From assembly GCA_031277535.1 (NCBI GenBank), contig JAITMD010000017.1:1-64000 (forward strand): a stretch of 64,000 nucleotides of DNA, read 5' to 3'. The position numbers and the translations under genes are program-made. This stretch comes from Flavobacteriaceae bacterium (GTDB lineage Bacteria; Bacteroidota; Bacteroidia; Flavobacteriales; Flavobacteriaceae). Under the pieces are notes generated by a model. The model was given only the letters and a program-made list of their open reading frames with translations. It did no database searches and was not told the DNA's origin. Shown here one piece after another: positions 49,396-58,004 of this stretch. Every line of letters begins with the position of its first letter. The stretch's first letter is position 1.

Positions 49396-52300
49396 ATGCA
49401 AAAAGAAAACAAAGCTTTACAGGGGGCTTATAACATAGCTAAGTCTAAAGGTTATAATAAATCATTGGACGAATTCAGTAGCCTTATTTCTACAAATAAT
49501 GAGGCTTTAAATAACATATATATTGAAGCTAAGTCTAAAGGTTATAGTAAATCATTGGACGAATTTTCTGATTTAATGGGAGTAAAAAAAAAAGACAATT
49601 CAAATTCTACTGTTCCTCAAAAAAGTTCGGAATCAAATTCGGGAAATATTTCTTTGGATACATCAAGGAAGCTAATTAATAAAAGTAATCCTGAGGTTTC
49701 TAAGCTTAATGATGATTTACAAGCTACATATGCTGTGTCTGATACTCGTAAACAAGAGATAACCCAGAAAGTTGATGCGGAGATTAACCAAGAAGGAATT
49801 TGGAATAACATAAAACATTATGGTAAGAAAGCCTTAAATGCAGGTATGGACTATTTAGGTCAAGCTACAGGTATGGCTTATTTGTTTGGTGATGGAGAAG
49901 TAAGTAAGGATTTAAAGTTTCAAACAAATCCATTAGAAAATGAGTTAAAAGAAGTGAACAAGCAAATCAAGCAAGATGTAGCAATTGCTAAGAAAGAAAA
50001 TAAACCTATTCCCACGTTTACAGAAAAGGAAAAGATAGCTAAGGCACGTGATTTAAAGATTCAAAAAGAAATTAAATCTGAATCAGATAGTCAAGTGCGT
50101 TCATTTATTAAAGAAGCAGAAAAGAGAGTTGATGCTTCTGGTATATCAGATAAAGAGAAATTAAAGCTTTTTCAAACAAGTGAATTAGACTCTTTATCTG
50201 AGAAAGACAGAAATATTCTAAAGAAAAAAGATTTCTTAGAATTTCTTGTTGATAATAATATCAAGGAAATTAATGAAGTAAAAAATAATAAATACTTAAC
50301 TCCTGTTGATAGATATACTAAACTAAGTGAACTTTATAATAAGCACAAGTCTAACGTGCTTAATTTAAAAGAGTCTTATGAAGATTATGTTTCTAATCAA
50401 GAAAAGATAGGTAATATAAGAGATAATATTGATGTACTTAAACGTAATTATGGATGGCTTAAAAATTTCGTTGATAATGCTGGGGCAACTGGATTAGATT
50501 TAACAGCAGGAGGGCTTTCTTTTTTAGACTGGCTTGATACTTCACCTTCAAATAATAGAGCATACACAAATGATTCTCCACTTAGAAAGGCAAGTAGTTT
50601 TTTACGCGATACAGCTGAGGATGTGAGAAGCAAAATAGCTAAACCTATTTCGATTGAAGACATTAATTTTGATAGCCCAAATTTTTTACCTGATTTTGGA
50701 CAATGGTTTTTGAATACTGCTGTAGCTAATCAAGTGCCTATTTATGCTACTATAGCAACAGGAGCAGGGGGTATTGCTGCATTAGGAGCTTCTGCAACAG
50801 GTACTAAGTATGAGGATATGTTGCAAGATCAAGAAAAGGAAGGTGTAGTTTATAGTGATATGCAAAAAACACTTGTTCCTATTGGATATGGTGCTTCTGA
50901 AACTATTTCTGCTACTGTAGATAGAATGGTAATGATGAATGCAAAAAGAGTTTTTCAATCAGCTACTTTGCCTGAAAGAAAAATGATTTCTGGTGGAATG
51001 TGGCAAGGAGTCAAAGAATTCTCAAAAGAATTTGGCAAAGGTACTTTGGATGTGGCAAAGAATACAGTATATGAAGGAATAGATGAGGCAGGAACAGAAA
51101 TAATGCAAAATTTAATGGACATACATGCTTTAGGTAAGAAAGATGTGGGTGTATTTGACAATGTTTTTGACGCAACAGCAGCAGGTATGTCAATAGGATT
51201 TATCATGTCTGGTTCTTCTAATGCTTTTTCTATTAATAAAGCACTAAAAAATTACACTGTTGACAATAACATATCTAAAGCAAACAAAGAAATACTGCGA
51301 TTAGAAAAAGCTTTAGATAATCCTAATTTATCAGTATTAGAGCAAACCACTATTGAATCTCAATTAAATAAAGCTAAAGTAAAAAGTCAATCATTCCTTG
51401 AAAAGGTAACTAATAATATTTCTTCTCTATCTAATGAAGAGTTTGATGCTTTAAAACGAATTGAGCGCACACAAGCTAATTTAAAAGAGCAAGCTAAGGA
51501 AATACAAAAAGGAGAGTTAGAACAGTCTTTAAAAGACCAAATTGTATCTAATTTAAAAGATGAGTTTGATGCTGTTGAAAATCAAAGAGTAGGTATCTTA
51601 AAACAAGATGCCAATACTATTTTAGGATTGCTACCTCAAAGCGAAATACTTAGATTAAAAAATGAAGCAAGTAAAGAATTACTTCAAGAACAAGATCCAG
51701 AAGGTAACAAAACTATCAATTTGGAAGATGCTGAAATTTCTAAACGTGCATTGGAGAATTATCGCAAGGAAGAAACTGAAAAGAAAGCTTTAAAAACAAA
51801 TGAAGCAGCACAGAAAGAAGATATTGTTTCTGATGGAAATATTCAACCTGGAAATGATAAGTTGGATTCAGTACAAACAGAACTTGAAAACCAACCACAA
51901 GGAAATAACGAAGTACAAAGTGTACAACCCACCGAAACAGTTGAAGGACTTGTAAACAATGAAAGTAAAGAAACGTTACCTAAACCTACATTTGATAAGT
52001 TAGTTAATGTGTATCAAAATTTCTTTGGAGCAGGAAACGTGCATAACGATACTCAAAAGTTAGAGAAAGTATTAGGTGAAAATCCAAATAATGTATTCTT
52101 CCAAAAGCAATGGGAGGGTATTAATAATACTTTCAATAATGAATTAGAGCAACTTGAAAAAGGTGTTTTACCCAAAGGTCATATTTTTAAATTAGGTAGT
52201 CCAACTAAAATACTTCAAGCAGCAGGTATTCCTAATTTACCTATAGAATTAGCAGCAAGTAGAATATCAGATAAACAACAACAAGTTAATCATCCATTTG

Positions 52301-55300
52301 AATTATCAGAGATAAAAGATTTAGCGATAGCAGTACAAAATCCATTAGCTGTATTTGATAGTTCTACAGTAGATGGGAGTTTTGTTGTTTTAACAGAAAT
52401 TAAAAAAGGGAATAAAAACTTCATTGCTGCTATTGAAGTTAATAAAGTATTAGGCAAAATAGAAGTAAATAGTATTAGAAGTGTTTACCCAAGAAAGGGT
52501 ACTCAGATTGCATCAGCAATAAACAATAACCTTACAAGGTACGCTGATAAACAAAAAATGAGAGAATGGTTCTCTAAACAGCGGTTCAATTCCGCTGACG
52601 TTAAAGGACTGTTCTCTCGTGCTTCAAATATAATACAAAAATTTGAGAATCCAATAATTAATGATGTTGATTTTCAGGTTGATTATAAGAGATTAGCTTC
52701 TGACAATAAATATACTCAGCCTAAAGTCCCTACACAAAATATTTTCATGAATGATGTAGAAGTATTAAGTAGAGAAACAGAAAGTATAGTTAGTAAAATG
52801 GTAGATGAAGGTAAAAATGTATCTGTTAAGTCTGTTGATGTTAGCAATATAATACCTACTCAGAAAAATGTAAATATCAATAATTTAAAAGAGGTTCAGG
52901 ATATAAGAGAACGTCCATTATTGTTTAAGCAAGGGGATAAGTATTACGTAATTGATGGACATCACAGAATCTCTAATGAAATTTTAGAAGGAGAGAAAAA
53001 GGTGGAAGCTGATGTATATGACATAGATACTCAGTTTATGCAAACTCCTGATGGTACAATATGGGGAGCTACATATTTAAACGAACAAGGGCAAAGAGAA
53101 ATTTATATTAATGAATCAGCATTGAGCCCTGAAACACTATTACATGAAGTATATCATCCATTCGATAATATGATGAAACAAGCTTCGTTAGAAGGAGATA
53201 ATCATGCTATTTCGGCAATTAGTAGACTTGATACTTTAGCTAATGAGAATGGATATTTAAAGAAGGTTCAAGACAATCCTAATTATGCAAATAAGTCATT
53301 AGAACAACAACAATCAGAAGCAAGGGTTCAAATGATAGGAGAGATTGGAAATAAACAATTAGACTCTTCTTTTTATGAAAAATTAGAAGCTGCAGTTGTA
53401 GATGCTATAAGATGGCTTTCTGATAAATTAGGTATCTCTTTAAAAGATTATACTTCTGATCAAATATTAAATCTAAAACTTGAAGAAATTGTAAAAGGAA
53501 GTTTGGCAAGCGCAAACAAAGGAGACTTTGAAAAAAAGAAGGGTATCGACCAACGCCAGAATGCTGATTACTCACCTTCCGCTAACGTCCAAAACCGCTT
53601 TGACGCATCCCCTTCTGAAGCAAAGATACAAAATGATGCAGATAGTAAAAAAGAAGTAGATGAAGTAAAGCAAAAGTCTAAGCGTAAAAAACAGGCATTT
53701 ACAAATAGAGCCTTTAATTCTGAAAACTTAAATAACACTGTTCGTGAAAAATTAGATGAATTAGGATTGAAGTATGATGTAGAGAGTCAAGAGTTAGCAC
53801 AAAAGAACGCAGAGAAGATTATCAAAGAATTAGGAATAGCAGATGCTTACATTCTCGCTAAAGAGGGGAAAATACGTGGTGGTGCAAGAATGTGGGTAAT
53901 GGCTCAAACATTCGAGGATATAAATAAACAGATATCTGATGCAGTTGATAAAAATGATACAAAGTTGGTTGAATATCTATCAGATGAACTTGCTCTTATT
54001 ATGAAAGTATTTGCTAATGAAAGAACCTTAAATGGGCAAGAAACTGCCATGCTTAATAGAATTTATAACAATTTTGAAATGAAGTATGATTTAGGGTTAG
54101 CTAAAGAAAGATGGGAGAAACAATTTGGAGATGAAATGCCAGTTGAAATAGAAGCAATATTAAAAAAACAATCACAGAATATTGAAAAGCTTGAGAAACA
54201 AATAAAAGAACTTGAAGACAAGGTTGGGACACTCGAAGAACAAGAAGCCTTTAGTAATATACAAGAGGCTTTGAATAAAGAGAGTAATAAAAAGCCAAGT
54301 GAGAGTTCTTTAAAAAAGGCTGCCTCCGCTCTTAGAAAGACTAAGTTTACAAAAACCTTGAATGACCTTAATAAACTTCAAAGTGATCCATTAGGAGTAT
54401 TGAAAGGAATACTTGATGGAGCAATAGAAGTTGCAGCTACAGCCTTAGAAGCAGGTGCAACAATTGAACAGGCAGTTAAAAAAGGTATTGAAGAAATAAA
54501 AAAATCTAATTGGTACAAAAAACTATCTAATGAAGGTAAGATACAAGCGGAGAGTATTTCAAAAAAGGATATTAGAAACTTTATAAAAAAAGAACTTTCA
54601 ATTCCAAGCCAGAATAATGATATTGAACAAGGAGCAATAAAGGTTGAAGGAGATTTATTATATCGATTAGTAGCAGATGGTATTGACAATATTAAAGATC
54701 TTACAGATGCTGTTCATAAAACGTTAGAATCTAAATATCCAAACTTAACACATAGAGAAGTAAGAGATGCTATAACTGGATATGGTAAACAAATTAATGA
54801 AACACAAGATGTCATTAAAAAAGAAATCAGTAAGTTAAAAACAGATGGAAAGCAAATTTCAGCATTAGAGGATTTATCTAATAACAAAAGACCATTAAGA
54901 AGTGGTCGTAAACCAAAGGAATACACATCAGAGCAAAGAAATAGAATTAAGCAAATTAAAGAACTTCTTAAGAACTTGTCTCTTGATGATTCAACTGATA
55001 AACAAAAGTATTACAAAGATGCTTTAGAGGTATACAAAACAAGAGTGAAAAATAGATTGAATGATCTACAAGATGCTATTGATAAGAATGAACGAATCAT
55101 TAAAGAAAAACGTAATACTATTTTAGATGATGAAGCTAAGCAATTAATAAAACAAAAAGAAGAATTGCAAAAAGAGTATGATGATCATTTTGGTAAAGTA
55201 ATAAAAAGTGAAGAAACATTAGTAAATGAAACTGTTAATAGAAAAGAAAAAAGTCTTAGGAATTTAGAATTAGAACTTGAGTTTGTAAAGAATAATCAGA

Positions 55301-56805
55301 AGCAATCTCCAAAGGCAGAGAAGAAAGAGATAACAGCTACTAAAATAGACATACTAAATAAGCAAATTGCTGAAAAAAGAACAGAATTAAATAACCTATT
55401 GGAAGAAGTAGGTATAGCAGAAACTAAACGACTTGAAAGAGCTAAAAAATACCAAAGAAATAGACTGAGTGAACTGAAAGAAAAATTAGCAAATAAAGAT
55501 TTTACTAAGCGAAAGACTATTAAGGTAAAATATGATACAGACCTTGCTGATTTAAAGTTAAAGGTAATGGAGACTAAAACTAAATGGGATATTGAGTTTG
55601 AAAAAGAAGAACTTCGAAAGAGAGGTATTCCTACAAAAGTAATTGACATTGTCTTTAAAACATTCGGAACTATAAAAGGATTAAAAGCTACTGCTGACTT
55701 ATCCGCTTTGTTACGTCAAGGTATTATGTTAGGATTGATAAACCCTAAAGAGTTTGGAAAATCTGCTGTTAACATGCATAAATTTGCATTTAGCAATGAT
55801 TATTATAAAAAATGGATGAGCAAATTAGAATCATCAAAAGATTATATTAATATCATTGAGGATGGAGTATTTATAGCAGATAATACTGTTCAAAGATTGA
55901 GACAAGAAGAAGCCTTTATGGATAGCATGCTTTCAAAAATTCCTATAGTAGGTAATATCACAGGAGGGAGTGAAAGAGCATATTCAGGGTTTTTAAATAT
56001 GTTAAGGGTAGAAGTTTATAGAAAATATGCTGCAGAACATGAAGCTTTTGGTTACACAAGAGAGAATGATCCTGAGGTATTCAAAGCTATAGGAAGTCTT
56101 ATAAATAGCGCAACCTTAAGAGGTCCATCAATAACCACAGATCCTACAATTAATAGAGCTTTAAACGTTGTATTCTTTTCTCCAAAAGCTATAACAGCGC
56201 CATTAGGGCTTTTAAAGACTGCTTTTAATTCAAAAGCTTCGCCTATCATAAGAAAAAGAGCAGTAGCAAGTTTTGTTGCTTTAGCTGGCTATAATATTGT
56301 TATGACTCAAATTTTAGCAATGGCTTGGAATTTATTAGTAAAAAGAGATGATGAAGATGAAGAAGCTACAGTTGATTATAATCCTGTTTCGACTGATTTT
56401 GCAAAATTAAAAATAGGTAAAAAGAGATATGATACTACTGCTGGTATTGGTATTCAAATGCGAACTTTAGCAAGATTTTTATCAAATAGAAAATCACAAG
56501 GAATTGACTATGATACCATGACTTTTGAAGAATTAAATAGTGATAGATTTAATGATCTTGGACGATTTTTCTTAAATAAATTTAGTCCTGCGGTATCTAC
56601 AACAGTTAAAACATTAAATGGTAAACACCCTGAAGATTTTTATAAAGATTTAGAAGATGCAACTACTTGGGATTTCACAAAAGCTTTATTCATCCCTATT
56701 GGCATTGCAGATATTATTGAAGCTATAAATAATAATGAAGAGCCAGAACAGATTATGTATGATCTTATACTTAATACTTATGGAATAGGAGTTCAAGAGT
56801 ATTAA
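49396..56805 (+). CDS. Giant polyvalent ejection protein (MuF-C/BECR-, ParB-, zincin- and LPD38-like domains)
   Basis: 2469 residues from the ATG at 49396; an upstream TTG in the preceding gene is not preferred. Two 30-residue repeats (AKSKGYxKSLDEFS) open the protein. A membrane-prone region follows near residues 435-465. Around 925-1070 is a MuF-C/BECR nuclease-like domain (GSPTKILQAAGIPNLPIELAA ... NHPFELSEIKDLAIAVQNPLAVF). Around 1140-1215 is a ParB-like motif (YYVIDGHHRISNE), then at about 1249 a zincin-like LLHEVYHPF. Long coiled coils cover about 1540-2060, and the C-terminal 390 residues look like a LPD38 domain (KATADLSALLRQG) with hydrophobic ends. Such polyvalent proteins enter the cell with the phage DNA. 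Domain order is read from sequence; functions follow from the families; activity is inference. Confidence 0.72.
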   Translation: MQKENKALQGAYNIAKSKGYNKSLDEFSSLISTNNEALNNIYIEAKSKGYSKSLDEFSDLMGVKKKDNSNSTVPQKSSESNSGNISLDTSRKLINKSNPEVSKLNDDLQATYAVSDTRKQEITQKVDAEINQEGIWNNIKHYGKKALNAGMDYLGQATGMAYLFGDGEVSKDLKFQTNPLENELKEVNKQIKQDVAIAKKENKPIPTFTEKEKIAKARDLKIQKEIKSESDSQVRSFIKEAEKRVDASGISDKEKLKLFQTSELDSLSEKDRNILKKKDFLEFLVDNNIKEINEVKNNKYLTPVDRYTKLSELYNKHKSNVLNLKESYEDYVSNQEKIGNIRDNIDVLKRNYGWLKNFVDNAGATGLDLTAGGLSFLDWLDTSPSNNRAYTNDSPLRKASSFLRDTAEDVRSKIAKPISIEDINFDSPNFLPDFGQWFLNTAVANQVPIYATIATGAGGIAALGASATGTKYEDMLQDQEKEGVVYSDMQKTLVPIGYGASETISATVDRMVMMNAKRVFQSATLPERKMISGGMWQGVKEFSKEFGKGTLDVAKNTVYEGIDEAGTEIMQNLMDIHALGKKDVGVFDNVFDATAAGMSIGFIMSGSSNAFSINKALKNYTVDNNISKANKEILRLEKALDNPNLSVLEQTTIESQLNKAKVKSQSFLEKVTNNISSLSNEEFDALKRIERTQANLKEQAKEIQKGELEQSLKDQIVSNLKDEFDAVENQRVGILKQDANTILGLLPQSEILRLKNEASKELLQEQDPEGNKTINLEDAEISKRALENYRKEETEKKALKTNEAAQKEDIVSDGNIQPGNDKLDSVQTELENQPQGNNEVQSVQPTETVEGLVNNESKETLPKPTFDKLVNVYQNFFGAGNVHNDTQKLEKVLGENPNNVFFQKQWEGINNTFNNELEQLEKGVLPKGHIFKLGSPTKILQAAGIPNLPIELAASRISDKQQQVNHPFELSEIKDLAIAVQNPLAVFDSSTVDGSFVVLTEIKKGNKNFIAAIEVNKVLGKIEVNSIRSVYPRKGTQIASAINNNLTRYADKQKMREWFSKQRFNSADVKGLFSRASNIIQKFENPIINDVDFQVDYKRLASDNKYTQPKVPTQNIFMNDVEVLSRETESIVSKMVDEGKNVSVKSVDVSNIIPTQKNVNINNLKEVQDIRERPLLFKQGDKYYVIDGHHRISNEILEGEKKVEADVYDIDTQFMQTPDGTIWGATYLNEQGQREIYINESALSPETLLHEVYHPFDNMMKQASLEGDNHAISAISRLDTLANENGYLKKVQDNPNYANKSLEQQQSEARVQMIGEIGNKQLDSSFYEKLEAAVVDAIRWLSDKLGISLKDYTSDQILNLKLEEIVKGSLASANKGDFEKKKGIDQRQNADYSPSANVQNRFDASPSEAKIQNDADSKKEVDEVKQKSKRKKQAFTNRAFNSENLNNTVREKLDELGLKYDVESQELAQKNAEKIIKELGIADAYILAKEGKIRGGARMWVMAQTFEDINKQISDAVDKNDTKLVEYLSDELALIMKVFANERTLNGQETAMLNRIYNNFEMKYDLGLAKERWEKQFGDEMPVEIEAILKKQSQNIEKLEKQIKELEDKVGTLEEQEAFSNIQEALNKESNKKPSESSLKKAASALRKTKFTKTLNDLNKLQSDPLGVLKGILDGAIEVAATALEAGATIEQAVKKGIEEIKKSNWYKKLSNEGKIQAESISKKDIRNFIKKELSIPSQNNDIEQGAIKVEGDLLYRLVADGIDNIKDLTDAVHKTLESKYPNLTHREVRDAITGYGKQINETQDVIKKEISKLKTDGKQISALEDLSNNKRPLRSGRKPKEYTSEQRNRIKQIKELLKNLSLDDSTDKQKYYKDALEVYKTRVKNRLNDLQDAIDKNERIIKEKRNTILDDEAKQLIKQKEELQKEYDDHFGKVIKSEETLVNETVNRKEKSLRNLELELEFVKNNQKQSPKAEKKEITATKIDILNKQIAEKRTELNNLLEEVGIAETKRLERAKKYQRNRLSELKEKLANKDFTKRKTIKVKYDTDLADLKLKVMETKTKWDIEFEKEELRKRGIPTKVIDIVFKTFGTIKGLKATADLSALLRQGIMLGLINPKEFGKSAVNMHKFAFSNDYYKKWMSKLESSKDYINIIEDGVFIADNTVQRLRQEEAFMDSMLSKIPIVGNITGGSERAYSGFLNMLRVEVYRKYAAEHEAFGYTRENDPEVFKAIGSLINSATLRGPSITTDPTINRALNVVFFSPKAITAPLGLLKTAFNSKASPIIRKRAVASFVALAGYNIVMTQILAMAWNLLVKRDDEDEEATVDYNPVSTDFAKLKIGKKRYDTTAGIGIQMRTLARFLSNRKSQGIDYDTMTFEELNSDRFNDLGRFFLNKFSPAVSTTVKTLNGKHPEDFYKDLEDATTWDFTKALFIPIGIADIIEAINNNEEPEQIMYDLILNTYGIGVQEY
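52574..52604 (+). repeat. T-arm-like hairpin repeat, copy A (inside the polyvalent gene)
   Basis: CTAAACAGCGG-TTCAATT-CCGCTGACGTTA. The 5-bp stem AGCGG/CCGCT closes the loop TTCAATT, exactly the form of a tRNA T-arm. It encodes SKQRFNSADVK in the coding frame. Copies B and C lie after the gene. Confidence 0.7.
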
Positions 56806-56854
56806 AACAGAACAATGCTATCAATAAAGAAGTGATGGTAGAGTATCAGAAGTT

Positions 56855-56944
56855 GGTGAAATAAAAAAAAGCCTGAATAGTTTTCTAAACAGCGTTCCAA
56901 TTACGCTGAAGTTAGAAACCATATCTATTCAGACTCACTTCACC
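56855..56944 (+). ncRNA. Nested structured element with T-arm-like hairpin, copy B
   Basis: Four helices nest in one another: GGTGAA/TTCACC, CTGAATAG/CTATTCAG, TTTCTAA/TTAGAAA and AGCGT/ACGCT around TCCAATT. The innermost stem differs from copies A and C by a compensatory G-C to T-A change, which supports selection for folding. It lies 50 bases after the polyvalent gene and may be a 3'-end RNA structure. No U-run follows immediately. Confidence 0.6.
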
Positions 56945-56961
56945 CTTAGTTAAATAACTTA

Positions 56962-56992
56962 CTAAACAGCGGTACAATTCCGCTGACGTTAG
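56962..56992 (+). repeat. T-arm-like hairpin repeat, copy C
   Basis: CTAAACAGCGG-TACAATT-CCGCTGACGTTAG: CTAA/TTAG and AGCGG/CCGCT stems around TACAATT. It sits 40 bases before promoter region P6. Confidence 0.65.
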
Positions 56993-57020
56993 CTTGCTAT
57001 ATATACTATGCAAATGTAAT

Positions 57021-57090
57021 GTAAAATTATTATAAGTTTTATTGTTATTGATATTAATGAATTATATATTTATCGATTAAACTTTTAATT
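57021..57090 (+). promoter_or_regulatory. Promoter region P6 of the TIR/NDT-like gene
   Basis: TATAAGTTTTAT (57031-57042) is present, as at the late promoters, but the -7 box is not clear; candidates include ATATATTTAT at about 57063-57072. Regulation might follow the late genes or be weaker and constitutive. Confidence 0.4.
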
Positions 57091-57972
57091 ATGTCAGCTA
57101 AAAAAAATGTACAAGAAGAAGATAATGTAATAAAAGAAAATGTAAAAATAGGTAAAGAAGATGAGAAGAAGATTATGTGTGGAATAATTATGCCAATTTC
57201 TGATCATAAAGAATATCCTATAGGGCATTGGAAAGAAGTAGAAGGTATAATCAAAGATGTATTAAGTTCTTTGAAATTACACTCAAGAATAGTTAGTGAT
57301 GATGATTCAGTTGGATTAATTCAAGAGAGGATTGTTACAAATATCTACAATGATGATATAATTGTTTGTGATGTTAGTTCTAAAAACCCTAATGTGATGT
57401 TTGAATTAGGATTAAGATTAGCATTTGATAAACCAACTATTATAGTAATTGATGACAAAACTAATTACTCCTTTGATATTGGTTCAATAGAACATATATC
57501 TTATCCTTCATCATTAAGATTTGGAGACATTTTAAGTTTTAAAGAGAAGCTGGCTCAAAAGATAGAAGCTACATTAAAAAAGAAAAATGAAGATTCGGAA
57601 TATAGCCCATTCTTAAAGAGCTTTGGAAGAACAATAAAGCCAGCAAAAATAAATAACACAGAAATACCTATTAATGAATTTGTAATTGAAAAGTTAGATT
57701 CATTACATAGAATTGTTGGTGATTTTGTTAAAGATAAAGAAGTTCATGTAAAAATAAATTCGAGTATTAATAATAGGATAGATTTATTAAGCACTATCCT
57801 TAATGATAAAGAAATAATGAATGAAATTAAAGAAAGTTTCGGAAACTTTGGATCTATTAGATCAATAAGTAATGTAAAGGAAATTATAGCTAATCATTAC
57901 CCTAATGCTATTAAAATTTTAGATAATTCAGATTATTTAAAAATTCATTTTGAGAGTAAAAGTCGTAAATAA
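57091..57972 (+). CDS. Nucleoside-2-deoxyribosyltransferase/TIR-like Rossmann protein
   Basis: 293 residues. Residues about 28-150 have the order of this fold: CGIIMPIS strand, GIIKDVLSSLKLHSRIVSDD, VTNIYNDDIIVCDVSSKNPNVMFELGLRLAF and KPTIIVIDD. The Glu in MFELG is the position of the catalytic residue in the nucleoside deoxyribosyltransferase/TIR-like superfamily. A second part (residues 160-293) has no recognised domain. Proteins of this type occur in anti-phage defence and in nucleotide metabolism. As a single gene with its own leader and a terminator, between late genes and a lipoprotein moron, it fits prophage cargo that acts on infecting phage or host nucleotides; that is inference. Confidence 0.7.
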   Translation: MSAKKNVQEEDNVIKENVKIGKEDEKKIMCGIIMPISDHKEYPIGHWKEVEGIIKDVLSSLKLHSRIVSDDDSVGLIQERIVTNIYNDDIIVCDVSSKNPNVMFELGLRLAFDKPTIIVIDDKTNYSFDIGSIEHISYPSSLRFGDILSFKEKLAQKIEATLKKKNEDSEYSPFLKSFGRTIKPAKINNTEIPINEFVIEKLDSLHRIVGDFVKDKEVHVKINSSINNRIDLLSTILNDKEIMNEIKESFGNFGSIRSISNVKEIIANHYPNAIKILDNSDYLKIHFESKSRK

Positions 57973-57978
57973 AATAAG

Positions 57979-58002
57979 AAAGCCCCAATTAAGGGGCTTT
58001 TG
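57979..58002 (+). terminator. Bidirectional terminator
   Basis: AAAGCCCC and GGGGCTTT pair around AATTAA with T-rich ends on both strands. It separates the TIR/NDT-like gene and lipoprotein member 4, which converge. Confidence 0.85.
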
Positions 58003-58004
58003 TG

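Noticed and set aside
49396..56805. Giant protein as a crAss-like virion RNA polymerase
   Set aside because: No DxDxD-type polymerase active-site motif was found; the recognised motifs are MuF-C/BECR-, ParB-, zincin- and LPD38-like.
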